From Streptomyces scopuliridis RB72 (GTDB lineage: Bacteria > Actinomycetota > Actinomycetes > Streptomycetales > Streptomycetaceae): a stretch of DNA of 64,000 bases. A program made the position numbers and the translations under genes. The notes beneath the pieces were generated by a model, which had not been told where the DNA came from, searched no databases, and was given only the letters and a program-made list of their open reading frames with translations. Position 1 is the stretch's first letter. Each line of letters opens with the position of its first letter. The DNA lies in contig NZ_JOEI01000014.1 in the NCBI RefSeq assembly GCF_000718095.1, positions 214,256-278,255 on the forward strand, given 5' to 3'. This document shows, one piece after another, positions 7,200 to 16,642 of this stretch.

Positions 7200-8530
7200 A
7201 ACACCGCTTTCCCAGCCTGCTGTTCGTCGCTCTCTGCGGCCTCGCACCGGCTGTGCTCGGAAACCTCCTGCACTGGTCGGCGTGGCTGTGGGGCTTCATG
7301 TCCATGGTCACGTCCTCGGGCTCCCTGCTGCTCGTGATGACGGTCCTCAGCGGTGGCCGCGCGTCGGCCGATCCGTACGAGCCCGAGGAAGCTGAGCCGC
7401 CCGCGGCGCCGACGGAGCAGCCGTACCAGGAGACTCGGGTGGTCGACGCGGCGCTGCCGAGCGCAACGGACGGCTACGACTTCCTCTTCTCCGCCACCGT
7501 GTGGTGGAGGCCGGTCCCCGACCACGCCGACTGGTCCGACGGCACCTCCCCAGCCCTCGCCGTTTCCTCGGTCGTCAGCCGGGCCCTGCAGGTCGTCCGC
7601 CACGAGGAGCCCGGCCGGGCGAGCTTCGCACGGTATCTCCTGGAAGGGGAGCTGGGCGCCCCGCTCCCGGACCGGAGCGGACGGGTGAAGGCTCTGGCGG
7701 CCGATGTGACGCTGACCCTCGCCCCCGCCGACCGCGAGCGCCTGCGGAAGTTGAACGACCTTCGCAAGGACGAGGAGATCTGGGAGTACGAGCGTCAGCA
7801 CGAGCGCAACAAGCGGCGCTACCTCGGTGACGACGTGCTCAAGAGCGCGGGCAGCGCGGTGGTGTGGTGGCTGGCCCGTCACGAGAACGAAATCGAGAAG
7901 GCGGTCGACATGATCGGCCCACTCGCCCAGATCGCGGCGGCGGCCAACGACGAGGAGGTGCCCGAGCTCTTCCGCCACCTGCTCGTCCCGCCCGTAGGCG
8001 CGCGGAGCGAAGCGACCGTCGGGGGCCCGCTGTGGGACGGACACGGCCAGGGAGGAGGGACGTTCGACCGCGAGGAGGAAGTAGGGGTTTCGGACCGGCT
8101 GCTCCTGTTGCTGGCGGCGGTGGGCCTGAAGCCGGACATGGACGAGTACACGGTGTTCGTGCACCGTGTGGTGCGGAGTCTGGAAGCGGCCGGGCTGGAC
8201 GAGGCCGCCGAGGAGATCAGGCGGACCCTTCTCCCGGCACCCGACGAGGGCGGGCGCGAGGGGCCGGAGGGTGGGCCTTCGGACGAGGGGGACACCACGG
8301 GGCCCTGGCCGCCGCGCTCCCCAGCCCCTGAGGGCTCACCGTTCACCGACACGGGCGCGGGCACGTTCACGCCGGGGGCGGCGGAGAGCGGCGCGGGCGA
8401 ACGGAACCAAGGCTGGTACGAGACGAGCGAGGACGACATGACACCTCCGTACGTCTGGGACACCTCGCAAAGCCCGCACCAACCCGCCGCACCTCGTGCA
8501 CGGGACGAGGACGACGAGGACGGGAGCTGA
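7196..8530 (+). CDS. membrane-anchored protein of unknown function, third gene of the TIR operon
   Basis: A 444-aa protein with two hydrophobic segments at the N-terminus (about 8-27 and 30-51). The soluble part begins YDFLFSATVWWRP and continues with an Arg/Glu-rich, probably coiled-coil helix (RERLRKLNDLRKDEEIWEYER), then GSAVVWWLARHENEIEKAVDMIG, a Leu-rich helix, and an acidic, proline-rich disordered tail ending DEDDEDGS. I recognise the block as a recurring Streptomyces family without assigned function; the beta-rich start followed by a long charged helix recalls SPFH-type membrane scaffolds, but that is only an impression. ATG 7196 overlaps the preceding stop by four bases. It could anchor the TIR/NTPase complex at the membrane. 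Confidence 0.75.
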   Translation: MKHRFPSLLFVALCGLAPAVLGNLLHWSAWLWGFMSMVTSSGSLLLVMTVLSGGRASADPYEPEEAEPPAAPTEQPYQETRVVDAALPSATDGYDFLFSATVWWRPVPDHADWSDGTSPALAVSSVVSRALQVVRHEEPGRASFARYLLEGELGAPLPDRSGRVKALAADVTLTLAPADRERLRKLNDLRKDEEIWEYERQHERNKRRYLGDDVLKSAGSAVVWWLARHENEIEKAVDMIGPLAQIAAAANDEEVPELFRHLLVPPVGARSEATVGGPLWDGHGQGGGTFDREEEVGVSDRLLLLLAAVGLKPDMDEYTVFVHRVVRSLEAAGLDEAAEEIRRTLLPAPDEGGREGPEGGPSDEGDTTGPWPPRSPAPEGSPFTDTGAGTFTPGAAESGAGERNQGWYETSEDDMTPPYVWDTSQSPHQPAAPRARDEDDEDGS

Positions 8531-8803
8531 TCCGGTAGGCGGTCGGCTCTCCGAGGCTCCCCCTGCGCATCTGCCTCGACCTCAACAAGACGCGGCGTGA
8601 CCTCGGTCACGCCGCTATTCGTCGCGTTCATGCGGATTTGTTTCCACAGGGGCCCGGCGGAGCCGTGAAGAAGTGTGTGACGGGGGGTCAGGTTTCCCAG
8701 CACCATCCCAGCACGGGAAATAACCAGGGGCCCGACCTCGAAAGGTTGGACCCCTTCTGACCTGCATGTTTGCCAGATCGGCGACGTGGTGATCTGTCAG
8801 CCG
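8531..8803. other. right border region of the island
   Basis: No gene is seen. A hairpin with arms GCGGCGTGACC/GGTCACGCCGC (about 8592-8614) just after the operon can serve as terminator. The right copy of the 24-bp repeat lies at 8695-8718, and a second hairpin (GACCTCGAAAGGTTGGACC region, 8733-8752) sits downstream of ychF, matching the one in the displaced copy at about 622-645. Confidence 0.5.
8695..8718 (+). repeat. 24-bp direct repeat, right copy (island border)
   Basis: Exact copy of 753-776, same orientation, with tandem CCCAGCAC units. It lies 86 bases from the ychF stop codon, inside the proposed island. Confidence 0.75.
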
Positions 8804-9892
8804 CTACACATTGAAGCGGAATTCGACTACGTCGCCATCCTGCATCACGTACTCCTTGCCTTCCATACGCGCCTTGCCCGCCGCGCGGGCATCCGCCACC
8901 GAGCCCGTTTCAACCAGGTCGGCGAAGGAGATGACCTCGGCCTTGATGAAGCCCTTCTGGAAGTCGGTGTGGATCACGCCGGCCGCCTCGGGGGCCGTCG
9001 CGCCCTTCTTGATCGTCCAGGCGCGGGATTCCTTGGGGCCTGCCGTGAGGTAGGTCTGCAGCCCCAGGGTGCGGAAGCCGACGTGGGCGAGGGTGGCGAG
9101 GCCCGGCTCTTCCTGGCCCACCGACTGGAGGAGTTCGAGGGCCTCGTCGTCGTCCAGTTCGGCGAGGTCGGACTCCAGCTTGGCGTTGAGGAAGATCGCC
9201 TCGGCGGGGGCGACCAGGGCGCGCTGTTCGTCCTTGAAGATGTCGTCCGTCAGCTCCTCCTCGTCGACGTTGAAGACGTAGAGGAAGGGCTTCGTGGTGA
9301 GCAGGTGCAGCTCGCGCAGCGGCTCGGCCTTCTCAGTGCCCTGGACGATGCCGGCCGAGAAGAGGGTCTCGCCGGTCTCCAGGATGGCCTGGGCCTCCTC
9401 GATCGCCTTGACCTGGCCCACGACCTCCTTCTTGATGCGCGACTCGCGCTGGAGGCGCGGGAGGACCTTCTCGATCGTCTGGAGGTCGGCGAGGATCAGC
9501 TCGGTGTTGATCGTTTCGATGTCGTTCTTGGGCGAGACCTTGCCGTCGACATGGACGACGTTCTCGTCCTTGAAGGCCCGGATGACCTGGCAGATCGCGT
9601 CCGATTCACGGATGTTCGCCAGGAACTTGTTGCCCAGGCCCTCACCCTCGGAGGCGCCGCGCACGATGCCGGCGATGTCGACGAAGTCGACCGTGGCCGG
9701 AAGGATCTTCTGCGAGCCGAAGATCTCCGCGAGCTTGTCCAGCCGCGGGTCCGGCACGCCGACCACGCCGACGTTGGGCTCGATGGTGGCGAACGGGTAG
9801 TTGGCCGCCAGCACGTCGTTCTTGGTCAGGGCGTTGAACAGGGTCGACTTGCCGACATTCGGCAGGCCGACGATTCCGATCGTGAGCGACAC
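8804..9892 (-). CDS. ychF: redox-regulated ATPase YchF (Obg-like ATPase)
   Basis: A 362-aa TRAFAC-class P-loop protein of the YchF/OLA1 family, usual length. The N-terminal G domain has [14 protein letters not shown] (G1), [14 protein letters not shown], and [20 protein letters not shown] (G3); a helical insertion lies in the middle; the C-terminus is a TGS domain ([12 protein letters not shown]...[16 protein letters not shown]) ending DVVEFRFNV. YchF proteins bind ATP rather than GTP and associate with ribosomes and the proteasome/stress response. The GTG start is preceded by AGGAAG. Its last codons are duplicated about 8.1 kb away, which suggests the 3' end served as an integration site while keeping the protein intact. 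Confidence 0.97.
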   Translation of the reverse strand: MSLTIGIVGLPNVGKSTLFNALTKNDVLAANYPFATIEPNVGVVGVPDPRLDKLAEIFGSQKILPATVDFVDIAGIVRGASEGEGLGNKFLANIRESDAICQVIRAFKDENVVHVDGKVSPKNDIETINTELILADLQTIEKVLPRLQRESRIKKEVVGQVKAIEEAQAILETGETLFSAGIVQGTEKAEPLRELHLLTTKPFLYVFNVDEEELTDDIFKDEQRALVAPAEAIFLNAKLESDLAELDDDEALELLQSVGQEEPGLATLAHVGFRTLGLQTYLTAGPKESRAWTIKKGATAPEAAGVIHTDFQKGFIKAEVISFADLVETGSVADARAAGKARMEGKEYVMQDGDVVEFRFNV

Positions 9893-10098
9893 GTTGGCGA
9901 CTTCCTGAAGTGAGGACTGGCTGATGGCCTGGGTGACCCTGGGCGGGCCGATCTCCCAGTTTACGGGCGGGCCGAAGCCGCCACGGACAGGCGACCGGCG
10001 CCCCGGGCGCTCCCCCGAACGTCGAACTCAACGCCAAGCTCGCCCAAAGGGCGTGTCCAACGCCTGCTTCGTCGCCCCGGGCCACCTACGTTGGTCCG

Positions 10099-10746
10099 GT
10101 GGAGCAGCACAGGACACGTCAGCCCCAGCAGCGTCGACAGCGCCCCCCGGGCCCCCGTACCGCGACCGGTACCGGGGCCACCGGTGTATACCGGGTCCCG
10201 GTAACGCCCCGGCCGCGGGTGTCGCCGTTGGCGCAGCGGTTGCGCAGACTGCCCAATCCGCGGTTCACCGGGCTCGGCGCGGGCCTGTTCGCCGCCGCGA
10301 CGATGCTGGCCATCGCGTTTCTGGACCGGCTGCTCCTCGACGGCGCGCCCCTCGTCTACGGGGTGCTGTTCCTGCTGGTCAGCGCGGTGACCGCGCTCTG
10401 GGTACGTACCGCAGACCTGGTCACGGCACCGATCTCCGTGCCGATCGCCTTCGCGGCCGGCGCGTATCCGATCGCCGGCGGCACCGGCGGCTTCGGCGGG
10501 CAGACGATGGCGCTCGTCACCACCCTCGCCGTGCACGCGGGCTGGCTGTACGGCGGCACGCTCATCGCCGGGCTCATCGCGTCCGTACGGAAGGTACGGC
10601 AGATGGGCCGGCGCCAGACCGCCCGGGACGCGGCGGCCAGGGCAGCCGCGACCCGGGCCGGGGCCACGGCCTACCGAGCGGCCGGTCCGCGCCCCGGGAC
10701 CAGGGCGCCCAGACCCACCGTCCCCAGGGCCGTACGGCGCGGCTAG
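10099..10746 (+). CDS. DUF6542 membrane protein
   Basis: A 215-aa protein with a basic, Gln/Arg/Pro-rich cytoplasmic N-terminus (MEQHRTRQPQQRRQRP), about four membrane segments between residues 56 and 165 (FTGLGAGLFAAATMLAIAFL, LVYGVLFLLVSAVTALWV, VTAPISVPIAFAAGAY, TLAVHAGWLYGGTLIAGLI) and an Arg/Ala-rich tail. This matches the actinobacterial DUF6542 family found next to ychF/ispH in Streptomyces. Function unknown. The GTG start at 10099 is the first with a plausible site; an earlier in-frame start would add only unlikely sequence. Confidence 0.8.
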   Translation: MEQHRTRQPQQRRQRPPGPRTATGTGATGVYRVPVTPRPRVSPLAQRLRRLPNPRFTGLGAGLFAAATMLAIAFLDRLLLDGAPLVYGVLFLLVSAVTALWVRTADLVTAPISVPIAFAAGAYPIAGGTGGFGGQTMALVTTLAVHAGWLYGGTLIAGLIASVRKVRQMGRRQTARDAAARAAATRAGATAYRAAGPRPGTRAPRPTVPRAVRRG

Positions 10747-10812
10747 TGCCCCTCCCGGCAATGTTTGCCAGGTCGCGGCACTAAATCCTGATCCAGGGCC
10801 GCACCGGCTGCC

Positions 10813-11550
10813 TCACCTGCCCGCCGCCGACATCGCCGCGCCCACGATCCCCGCGTTGTTCTGGAGCTCCGCCGGGATGATCTCCGCCCTGATCCCCTCG
10901 ATGAGGGGGATGAACTTGTCGGCCTTGCGGCTCACCCCGCCGCCGATGATGAACAGCTCGGGCGAGAACAGCATCTCCAGATGGGCCAGATACTTCTGGA
11001 CGCGGTGCGCCCAGTGGTGCCAGCTCATGTCCGCGTCTTCCTTGACCTTCGTCGAGGCGCGCTTCTCCGCCTCGTGGCCGTCCAGCTCCAGATGGCCCAG
11101 CTCGGTGTTGGGCACCAGCTTGCCGTCCATGAAGAGCGCACTGCCGATACCCGTACCGAAGGTCAGCAGGAATACCGTGCCCTTACGGCCTCTGCCCGCG
11201 CCGAAGGCCATCTCGGCCACCCCCGCCGCGTCGGCGTCGTTGAGGACGGTCGTCCGCAGGCCCAGCCGCTCGCCGAGCACCTGCCCCGCGTCCGTATCGA
11301 TCCAGGCCTTGTCGACATTGGCGGCCGTACGGATCACCGAGCCCGTGACCACCCCCGGGAAGGTGATGCCGACCGGGCCCGACCAGCCGAAGTGCCGCAC
11401 GACCTCCACCACACCGTCGGCGACGCTCTCGGGCGTCGCCGGGTGCGGGGTCAGCACCTTGTGCCGCGGTTCGACCAGATCGCCGCGTTCCAGGTCCACG
11501 GGCGCACCCTTGATGCCCGAGCCACCGATGTCCACTCCGAAGACGTTCAT
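10813..11550 (-). CDS. ppgK: polyphosphate glucokinase (ROK family)
   Basis: A 245-aa glucokinase that phosphorylates glucose using polyphosphate and ATP, feeding glycolysis. The phosphate-binding motif FGVDIGGSGIKGAPVDL is at the N-terminus; the ROK/PpgK motifs DADAAGVAEMAFGAG, FLLTFGTGIGSALF and NTELGHLELDG follow, and a C-terminal IIGGGVSRKADKF closes the fold. Length is right for the strict polyphosphate type. ATG 11550 is chosen by analogy to family N-termini (MNVFGVDIGG); GTG 11556 would add two residues. No clear ribosome binding site is seen. It is convergent with the DUF6542 gene. Confidence 0.93.
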   Translation of the reverse strand: MNVFGVDIGGSGIKGAPVDLERGDLVEPRHKVLTPHPATPESVADGVVEVVRHFGWSGPVGITFPGVVTGSVIRTAANVDKAWIDTDAGQVLGERLGLRTTVLNDADAAGVAEMAFGAGRGRKGTVFLLTFGTGIGSALFMDGKLVPNTELGHLELDGHEAEKRASTKVKEDADMSWHHWAHRVQKYLAHLEMLFSPELFIIGGGVSRKADKFIPLIEGIRAEIIPAELQNNAGIVGAAMSAAGR

Positions 11551-11634
11551 GGACACAACGTTACGGGCAGATGCTGACAGCGACTTCCCGGACGGCCTCT
11601 TTGGTCCCGCCTATGTGCCGAGTACTGTCCGGCC

Positions 11635-12663
11635 CTACTTCTCCGAGAGGGCCGCCGCCTCGGCGCGCAGGTCGCGGCGCAGCTCCTTCGGCAGCGAGAA
11701 CGTGATCGACTCCTCGGCCGCCTTGACGATCTCGACATCCTCGAAGCCGCGCTGCGAGAGCCACTCCAGCACGCCTTCGACCAGGATCTCCGGGACGGAC
11801 GCGCCCGAGGTGACTCCGACCGTGGAGACGCCGTCGAGCCATGCCTCGTCGATCTCGTCGGCGCCGTCCACCAGATGGGAGGCGCCCGCGCCGGCGCCGA
11901 GGGCGACCTCGACCAGCCGGACCGAGTTGGAGGAGTTCTTGGAGCCGACGACGATCACGAGATCGGCGTCGGCGCCCATCTGCTTGACCGCGATCTGACG
12001 GTTCTGCGTGGCGTAGCAGATGTCGTCGCTCGGCGGCGAGATCAGCTGCGGGAACTTCTCCTTGAGCGCCCCGACCGTCTCCATCGTCTCGTCGACCGAC
12101 AGGGTGGTCTGGGAGAGCCAGACGACCTTCGACTCGTCGCGCACCTCGACATGGGCGACATCGTCCGGGCCGTCGACCAGCGTGATGTGGTCCGGGGCCT
12201 CGCCCGAGGTGCCGATGACCTCTTCGTGGCCGTCGTGGCCGATGAGCAGGATGTCGTAATCCTCCTCCGCGAACCGGACGGCTTCCTTGTGCACCTTGGT
12301 GACCAGCGGGCAGGTCGCGTCGATGGTGGCGAGCCTGCGGTCGGCCGCCTCCTGGTGGACGACGGGCGCGACGCCGTGGGCAGAGAACATGACGATCGAG
12401 CCCTCGGGGACCTCCGCCGTCTCCTCGACGAAGATCGCGCCCTTCTTCTCCAGGGTCCTGACGACGTACTTGTTGTGGACGATCTCGTGACGGACGTAGA
12501 TCGGCGCCCCGTACTGCTCCAGGGCTTTCTCCACGGCGATCACGGCGCGGTCGACACCGGCGCAGTAACCGCGGGGAGCGGCGAGCAGGACGCGTTTGCC
12601 GGCGCGGCGCGCGGCGTCTCCACTGGGGGTGGCGGCGGGCGACGGGCGGGACGTGGCAGTCAT
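11635..12663 (-). CDS. ispH: 4-hydroxy-3-methylbut-2-enyl diphosphate reductase
   Basis: Iron-sulfur enzyme of the last step of the MEP pathway, converting HMBPP to IPP and DMAPP. The three cluster cysteines are visible in [23 protein letters not shown] and [20 protein letters not shown] and the acid/histidine motifs of the family are present. With the start at ATG 12663 (MTATSRPSP) the protein is 342 aa, normal for Streptomyces; ATG 12672 is three codons upstream, and longer starts would add an atypical Arg-rich leader. It is divergent from the amino-acid permease gene with 85 bases between the starts. Confidence 0.96.
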   Translation of the reverse strand: MTATSRPSPAATPSGDAARRAGKRVLLAAPRGYCAGVDRAVIAVEKALEQYGAPIYVRHEIVHNKYVVRTLEKKGAIFVEETAEVPEGSIVMFSAHGVAPVVHQEAADRRLATIDATCPLVTKVHKEAVRFAEEDYDILLIGHDGHEEVIGTSGEAPDHITLVDGPDDVAHVEVRDESKVVWLSQTTLSVDETMETVGALKEKFPQLISPPSDDICYATQNRQIAVKQMGADADLVIVVGSKNSSNSVRLVEVALGAGAGASHLVDGADEIDEAWLDGVSTVGVTSGASVPEILVEGVLEWLSQRGFEDVEIVKAAEESITFSLPKELRRDLRAEAAALSEK

Positions 12664-12748
12664 GCGTCCCATCGTAAGGCCGTCCAGAAGAGGCGGGACG
12701 GCGGGCGGCGGCCCGAGACTGGGCCTACGCGATCGACGGAGGGACGCG

Positions 12749-14209
12749 ATGGCCGATCCCGGCACCGGTACGGACGGGCCGTCAGAGAGGCCGTCCGACG
12801 GGCCGCCAGAGGAGCCGCCGGACGCCCGGCCGCGGGCAGCCCGGCCGGGGGCAGCGGCCCATGGGCCCGAGGGCGGCGAACTGCGGCGGACGCTGGGCTT
12901 CCGCGACCTCGTCGTCTACGGGCTCCTCTTCATCGCCCCCATGGCGCCCGTCGGCGTCTTCGGCACGCTCGACGCCAAGTCCCATGGCGCGGTGGCCCTG
13001 GTCTACGTCGTGGCGACCGTCGCGATGGCGTTCACCGCCTTCAGTTACGCGCAGATGGTGCGGGTCGCCCCGCAGGCCGGCTCCGTCTTCGCGTACGCGC
13101 GCAAAGGGCTCGGCGAAGGGGCCGGATTCATCGCCGGCTGGATGGCGATGCTCGACTATCTGCTGATCCCGGCGGTCGCCTATCTCTTCGCCGGGATCGC
13201 GATGGAGGCGCTGGTTCCGTCCGTGGACCGCTGGGTATGGACCGCGATCGCGGTCGTGATCACCACGCTCCTCAACCTCTGGGGGGTACGGGCGGCGGCC
13301 CGGGTGGGGATGGCGGTGCTCGCCCTGGAGATCGTCGTCCTGCTGGTGTTCGTGGTGTCGGCCGTCGCGGTGCTCGTGCAGGACGGCGGGACGCGCGGCT
13401 GGTCCACGCCGTTCACGAGCGATGCGGGCTTCTCCCCGGCCGCCGTGCTCAGCGGGGTGTCGGTGGCCGTGCTGTCCTATCTGGGCTTCGACGCGATCGC
13501 GTCGTTCGCGGAAGAGGTGACGGGCGGATCGCGGCAGGTGGCGCGCGCCGTGCTGTTCTGTCTGGTGCTGGCGGGCGCGCTGTTCATCGCGCAGACCTAT
13601 CTGGTGGCGCTGCTTGAGCCGATGTCCTCGGCGGAGCTGGCCGCGGATCCGGCCGCGCAGGGCTCCGCGTTCTATGACGCGGTGGACACCTCGGTCGGCA
13701 CCTGGCTGCACGATCTGGTGGCGGTCAGCAAGGCGCTCGGCGCGGCGTTCGCGGCGCTGGCCGCGCAGGCGGCGGCCGGGCGGCTGCTCTTCGCCATGGG
13801 CCGCGAGCGCCGGCTGCCGCGTGCGCTCGCGCGTACGGACTCGGGCGTGCCCCGGGTGGCGCTGCTGCTGGCCGCGGTGGTGACGCTGCTGGCGGCCGTG
13901 TGGGCGGCCCGGCGCGCCGACGGTCTCGACCGGCTGGTCTCGGTGGTGGACATCGGGGCGCTGACGGCGTTCGTGCTGCTGCACGCGTCGGTGGTGGGGT
14001 GGTTCGCGGTGCGGCGCCGGGAGGGGCCGGTGCGCTGGTTCACCCATGTGGTGCTGCCGGTGACCGGCGCGGGGATCCTGATCGCGGTGATCGTGGAGGC
14101 GGCGGGCTCGGCGCGGCTGGCGGGCGCGATCTGGCTGGCGGTGGGTCTGGTGGTGCTGCTGGTGCAGCGGGGACGCGGCCGGCCGGCCCGGCTCTCCGAC
14201 ACGCCGTAG
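12749..14209 (+). CDS. APC-family amino acid/polyamine permease
   Basis: A 486-aa transporter. After a hydrophilic, Pro/Gly-rich N-terminus it shows about 12 membrane segments starting at [24 protein letters not shown], a typical APC first helix, followed by the glycine-rich consensus [22 protein letters not shown] and [22 protein letters not shown]. Substrate cannot be told from sequence; related Streptomyces proteins are annotated as amino acid or putrescine permeases. ATG 12749 follows GGAGGG (12738-12743) at a good distance. It is divergent from ispH. Confidence 0.92.
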   Translation: MADPGTGTDGPSERPSDGPPEEPPDARPRAARPGAAAHGPEGGELRRTLGFRDLVVYGLLFIAPMAPVGVFGTLDAKSHGAVALVYVVATVAMAFTAFSYAQMVRVAPQAGSVFAYARKGLGEGAGFIAGWMAMLDYLLIPAVAYLFAGIAMEALVPSVDRWVWTAIAVVITTLLNLWGVRAAARVGMAVLALEIVVLLVFVVSAVAVLVQDGGTRGWSTPFTSDAGFSPAAVLSGVSVAVLSYLGFDAIASFAEEVTGGSRQVARAVLFCLVLAGALFIAQTYLVALLEPMSSAELAADPAAQGSAFYDAVDTSVGTWLHDLVAVSKALGAAFAALAAQAAAGRLLFAMGRERRLPRALARTDSGVPRVALLLAAVVTLLAAVWAARRADGLDRLVSVVDIGALTAFVLLHASVVGWFAVRRREGPVRWFTHVVLPVTGAGILIAVIVEAAGSARLAGAIWLAVGLVVLLVQRGRGRPARLSDTP

Positions 14210-14296
14210 CCGGGTCCCGGAAGACCGTGACGGCGGATCCGTGCCCGTGAAGCCGATTCCGGAACGATGTCAGAGGCGGCCGATACGCTCCCGTAT

Positions 14297-15505
14297 ATGG
14301 CTCTCAATACATCCGCGGACGCTCCGCTGCCCGTCGGCGAGGTGTCGCGGCTCATCGGCGGGTGGATCGACCGGCTCGGTGCCGTCTGGGTCGAGGGACA
14401 GATCACCCAGCTCTCGCGCAGGCCGGGGGCGGGCGTCGTCTTTCTGACGCTGCGCGATCCGTCGTACGACATCTCGGTGAGCGTGACCTGCTACCGGCAG
14501 GTCTTCGACGCGATCGCGGATGTGGTCTCGGAGGGTGCGCGGGTCGTGGTGCAGGCCAAGCCCGAGTGGTACGCGCCGCGCGGGCAGCTGTCGCTGCGGG
14601 CCACGGAGATACGGCCCGTCGGGATCGGTGAACTGCTCGTGCGGCTGGAGCGGTTGAAGAAGTCCCTGGGCGCCGAGGGGCTGTTCGCCGCCGACCGCAA
14701 GAAGCCGCTGCCCTTTCTGCCGCAGCTGATCGGGCTGGTGTGCGGGCGGGCCTCGGCGGCCGAGCGTGATGTGCTGGAGAACGCGCGGCGGCGATGGCCC
14801 GCGGTGCGGTTCGAGGTCCGTAACACCGCGGTGCAGGGGGTCAACGCGGTGGCGCAGGTCGTCCAGGCGGTCAAGGAGCTGGACGCGCTGCCGGAGGTGG
14901 ATGTGATCGTCGTGGCGCGCGGCGGCGGCAGCGTGGAGGATCTGCTGCCGTTCTCGGACGAGCAGCTGGTACGGGCGGTGGCCGCGTGCCGTACGCCCGT
15001 GGTCTCCGCGATCGGCCATGAGCCGGACGCGCCGCTGCTCGACCTGGTGGCGGACGTACGGGCCTCGACGCCGACCGACGCCGCGAAGCGGATCGTGCCG
15101 GACGTCGGGGAGGAGCAGGACCGCGTACAGGCCCTGCGGGACCGCGCGCTGCGGACGGTACGGGGGCTGCTCGACCGCGAGGAGCGCGGTCTCGCCCACG
15201 CGCTGGCCAGGCCGGTGATGGAGCGGCCGCACCGGATGGTGGACGAACGCGCGGCCGAGGTGGACGCGCTCGCCGACCGGAGCCGGCGGGTGCTGCGGCA
15301 TCTGCTGGACCGCGCGGACTCGGAGCTGTCACACACCCGCGCCCGGGTGGTCGCGCTGTCGCCGGCGGCGACGCTGGAGCGCGGGTACGCGGTGCTCCAG
15401 CGGCCGGACGGGACGGTCGTACGCTCCCCGGAGGAGGTCACCGCGGCCGAGGAGCTGCGGGCCAGGGTGGCGGAGGGTGAGTTCACGGTGCGGGTCGCCG
15501 AGTGA
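14297..15505 (+). CDS. xseA: exodeoxyribonuclease VII large subunit
   Basis: Catalytic subunit of exonuclease VII, which degrades single-stranded DNA in both directions. The N-terminal OB-fold ([20 protein letters not shown]), the catalytic core ([58 protein letters not shown]), and a long coiled-coil followed by LERGYAVLQ are all present. With ATG 14297 ([20 protein letters not shown]) the protein is 402 aa, the family length; an ATG at 14267 would add ten residues. The small subunit lies 82 bases downstream in the same direction. Confidence 0.95.
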   Translation: MALNTSADAPLPVGEVSRLIGGWIDRLGAVWVEGQITQLSRRPGAGVVFLTLRDPSYDISVSVTCYRQVFDAIADVVSEGARVVVQAKPEWYAPRGQLSLRATEIRPVGIGELLVRLERLKKSLGAEGLFAADRKKPLPFLPQLIGLVCGRASAAERDVLENARRRWPAVRFEVRNTAVQGVNAVAQVVQAVKELDALPEVDVIVVARGGGSVEDLLPFSDEQLVRAVAACRTPVVSAIGHEPDAPLLDLVADVRASTPTDAAKRIVPDVGEEQDRVQALRDRALRTVRGLLDREERGLAHALARPVMERPHRMVDERAAEVDALADRSRRVLRHLLDRADSELSHTRARVVALSPAATLERGYAVLQRPDGTVVRSPEEVTAAEELRARVAEGEFTVRVAE

Positions 15506-15586
15506 GCGCTGACGTGATCGCTGAGGGAATCGTTGCCGGAATCGTTGTCGGACCGCGCGCACGCGCGCGTAACTAGGGTGGATCAG

Positions 15587-15823
15587 ATGGCCAGGACGGA
15601 CGAGGGCACGACGCTCGGTTACGAGCAGGCGCGGGACGAGCTGATCGAGGTCGTACGGCGGCTGGAGGCCGGCGGTACGTCACTGGAGGACTCGCTGGCG
15701 CTGTGGGAGCGGGGCGAGGAGCTGGCGAAGGTGTGCCGCCGCTGGCTGGAGGGGGCCAGGGCGCGGCTCGACGCGTCGCTGGCGGACGAGTCCCCGGAGC
15801 GGGACGGCGCCGACCCACAGTGA
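15587..15823 (+). CDS. xseB: exodeoxyribonuclease VII small subunit
   Basis: A 78-aa partner of XseA. The helical hairpin signature LGYEQARDELIEVVRRLEAGGTSLEDSLALWERGEEL followed by CRRWLEGARARLD is diagnostic; the C-terminus is an acidic tail. ATG 15587 gives the standard length; an in-frame GTG at 15578 is possible. It follows xseA in the same orientation and is presumably cotranscribed. Confidence 0.95.
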   Translation: MARTDEGTTLGYEQARDELIEVVRRLEAGGTSLEDSLALWERGEELAKVCRRWLEGARARLDASLADESPERDGADPQ

Positions 15824-15881
15824 CCTGACGTCCGGGGGCTTCTGGGCGGCTGTGAGTCGAGTCACCCCAGCCAGGCTTTTG

Positions 15882-15910
15882 TTGAAGGTTCACACATCCA
15901 CTTGTACGGT
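15882..15910 (+). promoter_or_regulatory. candidate housekeeping-type promoter of the nitroreductase gene
   Basis: TTGAAG (15882-15887) and TACGGT (15905-15910) are separated by 17 bases, a good sigma-70/HrdB-like arrangement, about 46 bases before the ATG at 15956. Experimental start unknown. Confidence 0.55.
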
Positions 15911-15955
15911 GAATGCTGTTTGCCTGATCCATCACGCCCTCGGAAGGTACTTCAG

Positions 15956-16546
15956 ATGTCCCTCGTTCTTGACCCCGCCGCTCAGGACCTCCTCTTCCGT
16001 GAGGCACGCACGGCCAATACGTTCTCCGACGAGCCGGTGACCGAGGAGCAGGTGCAGGCCATCTACGACCTGGTCAAGTACGGCCCGACCGCCTTCAACC
16101 AGTCGCCGCTGCGCGTCGTCCTGGTCCGCTCCGCCGAGGCCCGCGAGCGCCTCGTACCGCTCATGTCCGAGGGCAACCAGGCCAAGACCGCCACCGCGCC
16201 GCTGGTCGCGATCCTGGCCGCCGACAACGAGTTCCACGAGGAGCTGCCCCAGCTCTTCCCCGCCTTCCCGCAGGCCAAGGACGCGTTCTTCAGCGAGCGC
16301 CCGGCCCGTGAGCAGGCCGCCTCGCTGAACGCCGCCCTCCAGGCCGGCTACTTCATCGTCGGCGTCCGCGCCGCCGGTCTCGCCGCCGGCCCGATGACCG
16401 GCTTCGACGCCGCCGGTGTCCAGAAGGAGTTCCTGGACGGCGACCACACCCCGCTGATGATCATCAACATCGGCAAGCCCGGCGAGAACGCCTGGTACCC
16501 GCGCTCCCCGCGGCTCTCCTTCGACGAGGCCATCACCACCGTCTGA
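15956..16546 (+). CDS. nitroreductase-family protein, malonic semialdehyde reductase-like
   Basis: A 196-aa flavin (FMN) oxidoreductase of the RutE/HadB-like nitroreductase branch, annotated in related genomes as malonic semialdehyde reductase. The N-terminal LLFREARTANTFSDEPVTEEQVQAIYDLVKYGPTAFNQSP region holds the FMN-binding Arg and the conserved PTAFNxxP, with AGLAAGPMTGFD and INIGKPGENAWYPRSPR near the C-terminus. ATG 15956 has GGAAGG (15941-15946) at a good distance and fits the usual length; an in-frame extension upstream to 15902 is not needed. Physiological substrate is not fixed by sequence. Confidence 0.88.
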   Translation: MSLVLDPAAQDLLFREARTANTFSDEPVTEEQVQAIYDLVKYGPTAFNQSPLRVVLVRSAEARERLVPLMSEGNQAKTATAPLVAILAADNEFHEELPQLFPAFPQAKDAFFSERPAREQAASLNAALQAGYFIVGVRAAGLAAGPMTGFDAAGVQKEFLDGDHTPLMIINIGKPGENAWYPRSPRLSFDEAITTV

Positions 16547-16577
16547 GCCCGGCCGGCCGGCCGGGTCCGACAGACGA

Positions 16578-16622
16578 CGAGGCCGCCGTCCCGTACATCC
16601 CGTACGAGAGACGGCGGCCTCG
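16578..16622. terminator. bidirectional terminator hairpin
   Basis: A perfect 13-bp stem (CGAGGCCGCCGTC, 16578-16590, with 16610-16622) encloses a 19-base loop, between the nitroreductase gene and the convergent DUF4245 gene. No T-run, as is normal in Streptomyces. Confidence 0.8.
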
Positions 16623-16642
16623 CCCGTCAGGACGTCGCGATC

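Noticed and set aside
753..8718. 24-bp repeats as CRISPR repeats
   Set aside because: Only two copies 7.9 kb apart with no spacer array and no cas genes.
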